Shown here one piece after another: positions 48,609 through 60,700 of a stretch of DNA of 64,000 nt. The position numbers were made by a program, and so were the translations under genes. Positions within the stretch are counted from its first letter, which is position 1, and each line of letters starts with the position of its first letter. The notes beneath the pieces are model-generated. The model saw nothing but the letters and a program-made list of their open reading frames with translations. It had not been told where the DNA came from and made no database searches. Source of the stretch: Piscicola geometra (lineage: Eukaryota > Annelida > Clitellata > Hirudinida > Piscicolidae); assembly GCA_943735955.1 (NCBI GenBank), contig OX030961.1:7566420-7630419 (forward strand). Reading direction: 5' to 3'.

Positions 48609-51600
48609 CTGTATTTATTAGTGTCGAGAAAATTAATTTAGCCAACAATGCAGGCCCATAATGGCACTGGTTGTTTAGTTATGAGGTTTTTGTGCTTCTT
48701 TTGCATATTATAGGCGTGTCCATATGTGATATTGTCATTGATCTAGTTTTTATCTATTTCTATATTATGTATCGTAAAAACTTTTTTTTTTTTCAAAACT
48801 TTTCAACAATCTTTTCAGTTACATCCTTTAAGCTATCATTATTATTTTGAAACTTTGAAACAATTTTTAAACTTTTTTTTCTTCAGTTGGATCATTTTCT
48901 TTCCCGAAAATCTAAAAACTTGACGCATTTAGCAATGAAAAGGAAGTTTGAAAAGAAAATAGATTGAAACAAAAAAGAGAAAAAAATGAGTTGAAGGGAA
49001 AGATAGAAGATGGAAACAGGAAAAAAAAGTGGGAAGAAGAGTGGGGGAGAGTAGAGAGAGAGTGGAGAGGGAGTGGAGGGAGAGTGGAGAGGGAGTGAAG
49101 AGGGAGTAGAGAGTGAGTAGAAGAGTAAAAGAGGAGTAGTAGAGGAGTGGCAATGGAGTAGGAAAAAGATAATGAAAATAAAGAGAATCCTAATGAGACG
49201 GCAGAGACAATGGGGCTCTTCCACGCTGACGAAGACGGATGTCCGCATGAAAGACTCTCTTCCATGCTTCAAACCCTCTCGCTTCCATAATTCATAACAT
49301 GCTTTATTATTCCACTGAAATGTGTTTTTTGTTGCCTTTCTTTTTTTTCTTGTCAATTTTTCATCGTTTTTAAATTTAGTTCTAGAAAGGTACATGCATG
49401 AAAAATAAAATTTATTTAATCATTTTTTCGCCGACTTGAACCACCTTCAATGTCGATTCTTTTTCTATTTCTGCGCTCACGCAAGCCTCATGTCATTGCT
49501 TTGTTTTTCTAAATCTCTTAAATTTTCTTAGAAAGGTTTTATGACAATGAATTTAAACTTTTCACTTAGTAAGATATAAGATAAAAAGATTAAAGTTTAA
49601 AGTTTTAAAATCGTATTTTATGTCTTTTTAAGGCCTTATTTATTGCCAGTGCTCTCTAATTTTGTGCAACTTCAGAATGCAACCGCATGCCGTGGAAAAC
49701 AGTAAACTTGAAAACCCCAAATTTTGTTTTGTAAACTCAGAAATTTTTTTGATCAAATTAGTTACATGATTACAATCTTTTCAAATTCAATGAATTCCAC
49801 TACATGGTTTTCTTTTGGGGACGAAAAGTTTGATGGTTGAAAACACCCATTTAAGAGCAGGATCTTGTCCTTCATCAACACCATAGAGTGGCCGCAACTT
49901 AGAGGTCAAAAGACTTCTTTTCCGCGGCACGACTAAAAAAAAAGAATCTGGTGCAAACTATATGGTTGTTGTTGTAGTGGTGGTGTCGGTTGTGGAGTTT
50001 AAAAGTGCTGGAAATAATGATAGTGATCATATTTGGATTGATGAGAAACTTCTAGAAAAACTCATGTTCAAATGAGCCTTAAATGCAGGATGGGAGGCTT
50101 GAAGAGGGGCATTATGAGTGATGGGACATGCCGTAAAGAAAAAGGGCTCAGTGGCAATACTCCGAAATGAAATTCTTCGAAAAATGATCAAACAACGATG
50201 CGAAGAAAAATTCGTTGAATAAACTTTATAAGTGATTCTCAAATGATTTATAGGCAGGCCTTAACGGCTGGTTTAACGTGTGATTTATGGGTGCCTACCA
50301 TCAAGATTCTGTTGCAGGGAGCAGCATTTCAATGCACGATGCCATCCTCCATTCCACCAAGTCAACATTGCTGCAGGACGTTTTGCGTTGGTGCAGTTAT
50401 GAATGCAAAGAGTAATTCAGGAATGAAGCGGTGAAGACATGTTTATAGATAAAGCTAACTTTCTCGAAAAGATTTAGCGAGTTTGTGTGGTTTTTTATTA
50501 CACGGGAAATACATTAGTATGGATTTATGGGTGCGGTGATTTTAAGATATTTTTCAGGAAAGTAACGGAAATGCTGATAAGAAGATGGAAAAGTAGTTTT
50601 TTAGATTTGAGTTTGTGTTGTGCGTGATTTCGGTGTTGGGTCGTAACTACTGGGGTTTGATTTACTTTATATGATGCCATTATTAAAGTTGTTACGATGG
50701 TTGTTTTTCCAAATGTTGAAAAGTTTTTGTTGATTTTGTTGTTTCAGTGACATACGAGCCTCCGCCTGCAGTAAAACAAGAGGTACGTGCTCAACGGACG
50801 GATAAAGGCAAGCAGGGTCAATGGTCAGATGCTTTTGTGAAGATTTTCAGTTTCAAAAAAATTCGTTTGACGTTTTATTAAATTTTCCGGAGACTCTGTT
50901 TGATCATAAAAGTTTTCTATTTTCATCGGAAAAGGTTTTTTAAAATGGAATAAAGTTTTTTGAAATAAAGTTATGGTTTGAGGCAAATAGGCACTGATTA
51001 TTTCCTTAACTTTTACATGATTTTTTGAGCTTCCATTAGTGTTTAAACGAAAAGTTTAATTTTTCGCCGTTTTCGTTAAAGTTATTTGTCCAATAATATT
51101 GGCAATATCCATAAAAAATGTGTAGGTGGCTTTGGAAAAAATATTGATTGGTGAAAGTGACGAAAAGAGAATTGACAAGCAAAAAAATAATAATCAATGG
51201 AATATATGCAACCAATGGAATTAATCAAAAACACTGAGATAAAGCTATCTGCATTGATTTGGTTATGCCATCTTTTTTATCTTTATTGTTAAAACAGACT
51301 TTTGTATTTCTGACTAAATTCAGGTTTGTTTTGATATATTTGGCATTCGAAATTAAGTAATTTTTTAAACATTAAAACATTTTAGATGGGTAAAATAAAG
51401 CCATATATGAAAAAAAATATTAAAAAATTATTTAAAATTATTTAATATTTGCTTTTAAAATCAAAATTAAGTAATTTTGTTTGAAAAAATTTAAATCGGA
51501 AAAAATAGTCATATTTAGTAAACATTTATAAGGAAAATTATTTTTAATTATTAAATAAATAAAAAAACAGTAATGAATAATCTTGAAAAATTTGAAAAAG

Positions 51601-52946
51601 GGGCATGAGATCTCATCTGTATTCTTAAAATACAAAGTTTATTATAATATATTTTTTTAAAACATAAATTTTTTTAGAAGTTTAAAACATTAAAAAAATC
51701 AATAAATTCCATCATTCAGCTAGGACAAAACTTTTTCACAAAACTATTTTATACCATTTTCAAATAGTAAACAAGATGAGTTTCGAATATTAAAAAATAC
51801 AATGATAGTGGTATGGTATCATACAAAACTATAATATAAAGTTTCACTGGTGAAAGAGTGAGAATGGGAAGTGCCAGTGATTCCAAAAGCCTTTAATAAA
51901 ATGGTTCATCTTCAGTGTCTCCATTAGTAAAGAAAATAGTCATCAATGCATATAGAAAATTCATCTACCATCAGTATCGCCATTATCAGTATCTCAAGTC
52001 TTTTTCTTTAGCATCATCATACTATCCTAGGGTGCTCCTTCTCAGTCTGATCGGAGATAGCCTCAGCAACAACAAAGAAAAAAACTGCCACAACAAAAAT
52101 ATCAGTTTTTACAAATACCTCTTCTGCTCTTTTTGTCACACCGTCAGCACCAGTGCCAAGAAGATTCAGCAAGGTCTGTTGAGGGAAGGCTACAGCAGAA
52201 AAAAATTGGTCACAGCGAATTCAGTCTTGGCAAGGTTCTCTTTTGCATCTCCAGTCTCACTCTCAACACCAGTGCCAATTTAAATTTTTACATATATAAA
52301 TATTCTATAAGGGTTAAAAACTGTTTAAAAAGTTATTTGTAAACGCTCTTGAATGTTCAAAAAGCCCCATATAATATTGATTGATAAACTTGTTGAAGTT
52401 TAGAAAGAAAAATAGGTTTTATTTCAGAATAGCAAAAAAGTCAGATAAGAATTCTATTTGATGTGGGTCTAGATGAGGTTGGTTATAGTTAAAGTCTTAA
52501 AAGGTCAGACACGATAGTAAAAACGTTCACAACAACAATCCAGTGTAGTACTCGGACTGAATGGAAGTAATCGACTGAATTCTCAAGATACGAAGAGAGG
52601 CTGCATACGATAAGATGGGAGGCCCAAGACAGAGACTGATATTGATAAATCGTTAAAGAAGCCACAAAAATGTTATCTTCAACAAATTTTATTTTTAAAA
52701 TTATATTTAAAAAAGTGTATTGAAATTGTTATCATATTTAAAAAATAATTTATTAGTCCGTTTAAAAATGTTTTTATTATATATTAGTCAGTTCTTACAC
52801 TGAAAGGACCTTAAAGATTATTGTAATCTAGTCCATGTATATTTTTGGCCATTCGGCAGGTAACATTGGGAATAACACATCAAACCAAACCATCGGACAC
52901 CAAAAAAGTTATCAATTAACACATTTAGACTAAAATTTTTGCAAAA
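48609..52946. other. Gene-poor region upstream of MRPL15
   Basis: Contains a purine-rich tract (49,015-49,165) and exon-like islands at about 49,190-49,290, 50,319-50,411 and 50,749-50,783 that I could not assemble into a known gene. The last 300 bp before MRPL15 should hold its promoter; I see no clear motif there. Confidence 0.35.
49015..49165. repeat. Purine-rich GA tract
   Basis: About 150 bp almost wholly of G and A on the plus strand (GAGAGTGGAGAGGGAGTGGA-like units). It produces Ser/Leu/Pro-rich open frames on the minus strand. Confidence 0.8.
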
Positions 52947-55546
52947 ATGTCTGGAGTTTCTAAAGCATATGAAATGCTTCAAAGACTTCCCCGAGTTAGT
53001 CTCGGAAACATAAGGCCTTTGTACCCTTCAAAGAAAGTAAGCAGCAAGTTTGTCTTAATAATTAAAGTTTAATTATTAAATAAAAGCGAAAGGTTATCAA
53101 GCCTTAAAAACTCATGTTTAATTATTAAGGGTCTTGATTTAAATTAAATTATTTAAGGCTTAATAACCCTTCGCTACATGACATTACTTATTACTAACAT
53201 TTTTTATGTAGATTATTTGTTAATAACAAGTTGTTATGTAGATTTGTTGCATAATTATTGGTTTTTTGTATGAATGTTTTAATATTGGAAAAATGAAATT
53301 GGACAAATTTTTTTATCACCCATTAGTCAATTTAGCAAGATACTAAAAAATAAATTAAAAATTTACCTCAATCATCACTTTGATCCAATCCGATAGAAAA
53401 GAATGAGACTTGGTCGCAAGAATGGAGGGACATGTGGGAGGGGTGGGGATGGGCTCGGCCACAAAAGCAACCTGCCTCCCCTCGGCTTTGAAGGGGGTGC
53501 CACACCTTTCCACATCCTCATTCCGAAGGAGCCTTACTACAAAGGAGTTCAGTTCGTATCTTGTTTGTGAATACACTTATAGCTTGATTATTATTTGTGA
53601 ATATTAATTAATATAAATTCATTTTCAAACAGATTTGAAAAATAAATTTAATCTGAACGTTTTTTTTACGTTTTCAACTAGTATGAAAAGAGAATACCCA
53701 AAACTGTCAATGTTTGAGCTGCAGCGTCTGGTTGACATGGGCTGGTTGGACCCTTCGAAGGCCATCGACTTGACCACCATCTGCAACACCAAACGCTTGA
53801 CCGTAGACCCTCACCTCAAACACTATGGCATCCACCTCACCGATGAGGTGCTCATCAAGTTACAATTGTTTTTCAGACTTGTACCAATTTGATGAATAAC
53901 ATGTTCATACTGTTTCAAGATTTTTTCATAAATTATTTAAATTAATTAGGAGAAAAAACTTTTTTAAACAGGGTGCAGACATTTTCAAAGCAAAGGTGCA
54001 CTTGGAAGTGCAATGGGCAAACGAATTATCAATCGCGACGATCGAACGCAACGGGGGCTCGATAAGCACTCGCTTCTACGATCTGCAGTGCGTCGAGGCG
54101 ATGTCGAACCCACTGAACTTCTTCAAACGGGGACTGCCCATTCCGCGCTGCAAACTGCCACCCCAAGACCTCGTGAAGTACTACACAGACCCCCTCAACA
54201 GGGGATACCTCGCTGACCCTGCCCTCATCGCCACAGCCAGGTCAGCCTCCGAGTCTGCTTGCTCGCTTTGGAGCTATATTGAATAAACATATTCATCATC
54301 ATCATCATCTTCATGTTTGCTTCAGTCTTCGTTTGGTGTTTGTCGATGTAATTAAATGGCGGGGTTTGGCATCGTTGCGCAAACTCAGGAAAGTATTCAA
54401 TTCCGCTGTTTCAGATGTTGTTTTTATATCTTCAGCATACAATCTAGCACAAACGTCTTCTGGTGAGACTTTTGATGGGTTACTCAGTGGCAAAGGCTCA
54501 CCTTAGGTGTATAGGGAAACCATTAACTCGTGTGTGGTGAGGACCGGATGACAACATACATTTTCGGCCTTTCCAACCCAACTTGAGGAAAACTAAGACG
54601 TCTCAATTCAAACGTGCAAAGCCTGAGGACTCGTTTGTGTGGTTGAAGTCCGATTAGGAGTCGGTGAGATGGTCCTAATGTTCTTTTCTTTTCTTCATCT
54701 TTCTATTTGTGTCATGATGTCATTGAAAGTCGTAGGCACTCTTTTAACTTTTTTTTCGACCAAAAAGAATTCTGGCACAAAGATACTCGAGACTTAACGG
54801 TGTTTTCTCATAGTATAACCTTCTTTGCATACAGTGTGTTCATTGTACTGATCAAACCTTTTTTTGTATTCAGAATGCTGCAGTATTCCATGACCTAATG
54901 CGTCAATCTTCTGTTCTCTCACCTGATCTCAACGACTTTTTTATTCCTAAGTGATCATTGCAAAGCTAGCGCAATGGAGTTTCCCGCACGGTGACCAACT
55001 TTTACTTAAACAATTGGCGGGGCCTTCTTGGCATTCTCTCAGTTATTTGATCACCTATCGTTGTCTTCATTGGATCATAATTCACTGCATTTCTTCAAAT
55101 ACTAATTATGATCATAATGATTGTATGCTTGTTCCGGTATAGGGCGTTGCATCATAAACACATTTTTCCAATTTATACTGTATGGAAGCATCTTGCGGGC
55201 TACAGAGATTCCCATGGATCGAACGTATCCACCAATTTACTATTGCAAAATTTTGAATTCACGTCATTGGAAAACATTTAGGAGCAAAAATAAAAGACAA
55301 AAAATTGCGCCTTTGGTGCTTTACAGTACTCTTTTAATCTATTCTTAATTCAAAGCCACTTTCTGCAGACTGGAGCTTTCCCAGAAGTATGGCTACAGCC
55401 TGCAGGACTCGAAGCCTGGTCCTCTCTTCCGTAAGGACCCTCGGCAGATCTGGCTGGGCCTGGAGCCTGGTTGGTTGGTCAACCTGGTGGACCAAACTAT
55501 CCTCAAGCCCACTGACCCTGCCCTCAATTCTTACTACAAGTCATAA
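52947..55546 (+). CDS. MRPL15: Mitochondrial 39S ribosomal protein L15 (uL15m)
   Basis: Five exons: 52947-53036, 53397-53551, 53682-53847, 53972-54240 and 55369-55546; phases agree and give 285 residues against about 296 in human. It is a nuclear gene for a mitochondrial large-subunit protein. Motifs in order: [18 protein letters not shown], the L15 glycine-rich stretch [13 protein letters not shown] then [93 protein letters not shown] and [10 protein letters not shown]. Exon 2 ends at GTTCA|GTTCGT, the only donor that keeps both frame and family spacing. A presequence is not obvious. Divergent from DDR and followed by the FLYWCH-MULE gene in the same direction. Confidence 0.95.
54241..55368 (+). 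other. MRPL15 intron 4
   Basis: An 1.1-kb intron with short open frames on both strands (for example 54,311-54,493 minus) and a base composition closer to transposon debris than to the other introns. No element could be named. Confidence 0.35.
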
Positions 55547-55689
55547 TTACCTGAACATTCTTTTCCGTTATAATATTGTTTGAAAATGTTGAATAGAAAA
55601 TAATGTTTGCCAAATATTTGTTGTTAGAATTATTACTTTTAAATTATTTTGTTCATATTAAATTTTCTGTATTTTAATTCGTTGAACTT

Positions 55690-55850
55690 TAACCTAAAAA
55701 TAATAATAAAAACACCCAGCTTTTCTAGATTTGCAAAAAATTTAATCTTGAAATCAAAACTTTGCATCGCATTGGGAAGACTATTCCAAAGAGTCGGCGC
55801 TGCAACAAAAAAGCTTGCACCTGCATACTTATTCAGAATTATAATTTTAA
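55690..55850 (-). mobile_element. CR1-type LINE fragment, reverse transcriptase C-terminus
   Basis: On the minus strand the sequence encodes APTLWNSLPNAM followed by F-x-x-K-I-K-F-F, the usual last block of CR1/L2-like reverse transcriptases. It differs from the 6.9-kb family in sequence, so it is a separate lineage. Confidence 0.6.
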
Positions 55851-55991
55851 AATAAATTATAAAAATAATATAATATAGATATATACTCTTATCTTACATT
55901 TATTGTAATTATTATTTCAGTTTCAATCTTGAAAGAAGAAAAAAAATATATATGTGTGTATGAGGCTGTGACAGGAAGTGAAAAAGAAGTC

Positions 55992-56955
55992 GATCAATCA
56001 AGCACAAATATTTCTATAGCGCTTTTTATCTTATTAAAAAGCAAATAAATTTATTAAATAAATCAAGTTTTTAGACCCCTTCTAATATATGTTAGTATAT
56101 GGCGAGCGGGTTGGCTTAGATGGTAAGTCGTTAGATCTGCAACTTAAAGGTCGCCAGTTCAAATCCCTGTTCAGCCAACCGTGAGCTATCATATACCTAG
56201 TGTATATGATGCGGTGTTTCACGACTTATGTCGTGTGAGTGGCGCTTCAGTTGCGTGCCCGGGCGCTATACAAAACTGACATTTATTTTATTTTATATCA
56301 ATTAAAATAAATAACAATCAACCTTTATAATCCAGCCTCACCCACATCACCACAATCATCATTGCCACAGAATCATTACCAGCACAGCATCTTAATCATC
56401 CCCACAGTACCATCAATCCTACTACAGTCCTTGCCAACACTGGAACTGTTGTTGTTGTGGCAGGTTTTTTCATTTTTGTCGCAGCACACCTGGTTCTCTG
56501 GGGCCATCTTGGTTTTCTGCGGCCATTCCTTGACAGAATCAAAACGACCAATATTCACACAAAAAAACATTCTAATTAATAATATTTATTTTTTATTTAG
56601 ATTTAAGATTATAAAATACTATACCCAAAACCGTTTATTCCACAAAATTATTTGAGAGGCTGCCAAAATGGCATACATAAAAAGTTCGCACAGAAAGATA
56701 TGATTTAAGCCAGTTAAGGGAAGATCCAGAAAAATTAAAGAAAAATTTAAAAACCAAAAGTATCAAAAGCAGATGACAAATCAAGGCATGAAAGAAGAGT
56801 AGATGCAATAGAATCAGAAGTTAAAATAAGATCATTATAATATATAGAGTTTAAGTAAAGCAGTTTCATTGGAGTGGTCAATTCTGAAACCAGATTGAGA
56901 GGAAGGAAGTAGTGAGTAATTTTCTAGATAGAAGATTAATTGTTAAAATGGATGT
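55992..56955 (-). mobile_element. Decayed CR1/L2-like LINE, split by a SINE
   Basis: Two pieces of the family at 6,861-8,672 in the same orientation. The 3' tip is at 55,992-56,090 (TTTCTATAGCGCTTTTTATC and AAATAAATTTATTAAA). A reverse transcriptase piece is at about 56,690-56,955 (GATTTAAGCCAGTTAAG, CAAGGCATGAAAGAAGAG, AGTTTAAGTAAAGCAGTTTC, TTCTGAAACCAGATTGAGA), corresponding to about 7,915-8,180. A SINE sits between the pieces, and part of the LINE is missing. No open frame. Confidence 0.75.
56098..56285 (+). mobile_element. tRNA-derived SINE
   Basis: Pol III promoter boxes with tRNA spacing: box A TGGCTTAGATGG at 56,112-56,123 and box B AGTTCAAATCC at 56,156-56,166. A tRNA-unrelated body follows, with the 3' end GGGCGCTATACAAA (56,261-56,274) and an ATTTTATTTTAT-like tail. 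The head resembles a tRNA with a GCA (Cys) anticodon, tentatively, but the 3' half of the cloverleaf does not pair well, so it is not a working tRNA gene. Confidence 0.75.
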
Positions 56956-57736
56956 AGTTTTTAATTTGTAACAAAATTACAATTGCTCGGATTTATTTTA
57001 TCTATGTATAGTGAACTAATGTATTTTAATGATAGATACTTTTTCATACCAAATTTAAATAATTGAGATTTCATCAAGAACTTTTTACTTTTACCCTGAA
57101 TATTTTCATATATTGGACTATATTTAAAAGCGCACAATCGGCTTGAACCTTAAGTTAAGGGCATATTTTGTATCTTGCTTCGATGTTTATTCTGACCGGA
57201 AAAATTTAATCTTCGGAAGTTTCTAAAAATAACATTATTAAACTTTAATAATTAAAGTAATCTCTTTTTGCTCTAGCAGCTAGTCTAGCTTAAACTTTAA
57301 AATTATTTTTAAAATAAAATTTTAGAAAACTGGTCGGAATGGAAGGCGTTCAGACCTTCCAGATCATATTTATGGATCAAACGGACCAAATGTGAGAACT
57401 ATGTAATTTTTAACGCCTTTCAGACACTTCATCTATGAACCATTCACCCACAAGCCATTTTATTAATGAAAAATTAATAAAATAACTTATCTGCGATTTT
57501 TATGAGTTTAAACTTTAAAACATTAAAGAATGATTTATGATAGTATAAAGATAAAAATTCAAAGAAAAAAGTATTTGATATGAATTTTCTCTGAAAGCCA
57601 CAGTCATGATGAAGTACTTCATAATACCATTATGATAATGGTATCCATTTTTTTCATCAATAGGACTTTTAAAACAATATTTAAGTATTTTGTCTGAAAA
57701 AATTAAGCATAATTTCTTTAACAATTTAGTGCTGAA
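56956..57736. other. Upstream region of the FLYWCH-MULE gene
   Basis: AT-rich, without recognised genes. A minus-strand frame at 57,515-57,808 overlaps the first coding exon of the next gene and is taken as chance. A TTTAACAATTTAG acceptor-like string lies seven bases before the chosen ATG, so an upstream noncoding exon or trans-splicing is possible. Confidence 0.4.
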
Positions 57737-60700
57737 ATGATGGAGGTTGTGACAACAGCATATGAAGTGAATACCCCACAACTTCAAACTCCTTTTAGTG
57801 AACAACAAGGGTACATTTATTATAATAATTTTTTATATATTTATATTAAAATGACATGTACTTAAAAAAAAGTAACTCACAATTTTTATTATGAATAAAA
57901 ATATTTAGAATTGTTGAAAAGATATTTACTATTTGAAAAAAATATATATAAGTACTTATTATATAAAATTTTAATTCTATATTTCGACATAATTTTAAAA
58001 ATGATTTTTTAGTGGAGAAAATGTTGGCATGGTTACATTAACACCAACTAAGCCAATGTATGAGAGGATTCCACCAGATTCTTCCCAGCAGTTTGAAGCA
58101 CAAGAGATGTAAGTGATTAAAAATTTGTAGAATCGTAATTATTAACTCCATTTTGTTCTCCATTGTTCAAACTTAAAATTAATTTTTGAGCAGAGTAAAA
58201 GTTGAGAAGTTTCTCTAGGGGAACGAAATTAAATGTCTTAAAATTTTAGAAACATTTTTCAATGTATGCATTGGCCCATTCATTTGGTTTACTGCTTTAG
58301 TTGAAAATAGGGGAAAAAACGCATATCTCTCCTATTTATTTATATATACCCAATACATTTTATTTTTTAAATGATAATTAGGAAAATAAAAATTACATTT
58401 CGACTTAATTCTAAAGGCGTGAATACATGTCAGTGGGGACAACAGAGCCCACAACTTCAATGGTCCAAGTGAGTCTACCGCAATTTCCAGCTGCTTTTCA
58501 AAAACAAAAACTGTAAGTAACTATGTCATAAATTTATATACATTTTATAAACCGTATGTTTACGATTATATTAATATATTCATAAGAATAGAAGTTATTA
58601 TTTCAAATATTACTTTTAATTAATTATATTTTTTCGATTAATTATTTCCTTTTTAAAGATTAATTAAAACGCCGTGAACTCTAATCTTGTCGAACCAATT
58701 CTTTCCTTGTCTTTTCGCAAGGTTTTCGCGTATGAGGACTCCCAATTATTCTAATGTTATTAATCAATGTGACCATGCCTTCTTGTTATGCGGGTCTGAA
58801 ACATATTGTCTCGCACTGCTGCCTCCAGCCGCCCATGTTTTGAAACATCTTTTCTTTACCGTTACGGTGCCTTTGGCAGATTCATTACAGCACCAGTTCT
58901 TCTTTCAATAATGATTGATCAGAAATGTTGAACAGAGAATCTCTAACTTCTCTTTCTCAGCAGATTTTTTGTGCTTTTTTTATAGCTAAAACCATCCACT
59001 GACGCTTGCCTTTACGGGTGTTATCTGTAAGTGCATTTTGGCTGTCTTAAATGTTCATGGAGTTTTCACTTATTGACGTTGAAGACTTGGCTCGGACATT
59101 GCGCTAATAGAGCATGCAATAGTTTCTTCAGATTCTGATTGCCACCAGGTTTCCGGATTTTTTTCTTTCCGAATTTGTTGACTTCTATTTGGTTTGTTGG
59201 AGAACATTTCAAAACTCTTTAGCTGACTAAATACATGTGAATTATGGATCTCTCTATACCAATTGATGCCCAAATTTCTTTCCAATTTTTTCCATTTTTT
59301 GAGGATGGTAGTTTGGCAATGGCTGACGTATTTGTGTATGAAAATAATTTCTAGCATAACTTTTTTATTTCAAAAATCTTATACACACCCAAATGCACAT
59401 TGTCAATCTCGAAAAAATAATGTTCTATTAAACAAGACAAGGCTATTTATAGCATGAGATTGATTGCAAAATGATGAATTTTTTTATTCCACCTACCATC
59501 TTCTTCGTTTATGCGTCGATTCGATGATTTCGATTGAGTCAAAGAGTTGGAATACATGGGTTTTCTATTAGTTTGTTGATGGTTTATGAGATTGATGTGT
59601 TGATTGAGGGAAATTCTGGCTTGGAAAGTCTTGTTACAGAGGTATGAAGAAGTTTCAGAGTTAAGCGGTTCTTTTCGGCAATCCTTTCCTTTTCATAAGC
59701 GCTTTTCCCATTTGCCTAGCATGCTAGTGCGCCTTTGTAGATGGAAGAACGCCAAGCAGCACGATCTGTTGCTGAACTTTCCTAGTTGTCTGGGCTCAAG
59801 GCAAACGCTTTCAGTGAAATTTCGAGCGTGTCTGTGAATCTTCGGCCCTCCTCGAGATCTCTTGCCCTGCTGGAGCTTGCTGTAGAATTTTTTTGGCAGT
59901 TTTTTGTTTTCCATCTTCACTACGTGTTCTGCCAATAAAATAAAAGGGTTAGATCCTATTCCCTTCAAATAAACCTCAATAATTTTTCAGTTATGAAACT
60001 CTCAATGATCCATTAATGGACCAAGCGCTTACCTACACACTGGTGGAGGGGGGGACAACAAGAGGTAAGCAGCTGGTCGTTTCTAGCGAAGGTTATTCCT
60101 ATGTCTTTGGGAAAAAACTCAGAACAAACAAGACGGGTGAAGTAGAGTGGAAATGTAGTAATTCAAGGAAAGGACTAGGGTGCATTGCAGTGTTAAAGCA
60201 AAATGGGGAGACCTTTGTGAAGGGAAAACATCAGCACACGGATCCGCCCAGAGCTGGACTACTCGCCAAAGTACTGCAGCTGAAAGAGGTAGTTTCTGGT
60301 CATTATGGTCTCTATTATCTATATAGGTAACCCTCGAAGTGCTTGGACAATGTTATCTTATGATACTTTTCACAGACTTTCACATGTATCTACAGATAAG
60401 AACAGCAGCCCGTGAAAACTTATCTGAGCCTATATCCCGTATAGTTCGTCGTATTTTGGAAAAATACTCCACACGGGACGAACCATCTTGCTTGTTAAAA
60501 GAGGAGGAGAATCTGATTAAAATGGCTAAAGGGATTCGCAAGATGACGAAAAGGAGAAATAGAATGTTGAAAGAGTCCTCAACGTCAATGTTGGATGCTA
60601 GTCGGTCGATACCTTCGTCTGAGCTAGAAAAAAGTAACGAGTAAGCTTTTTATTTTAATATTAAATAAAATGATATTATTTTTGTATAAGTATAAACATA

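Noticed and set aside
51915..52283. Plus-strand 122-codon frame
   Set aside because: No recognisable domain, Lys/Ser/Tyr-rich in AT-rich DNA, no splice or start context; treated as chance.
53355..53576. Minus-strand 73-codon frame
   Set aside because: Antisense shadow of MRPL15 exon 2, which has clear family motifs on the plus strand.
56101..56175. tRNA gene
   Set aside because: Boxes A and B are present, but the cloverleaf is incomplete and a SINE body with a LINE-like tail follows.
57515..57808. Minus-strand 97-codon frame
   Set aside because: It overlaps the first coding exon of the FLYWCH-MULE gene, is AT-rich and matches nothing.
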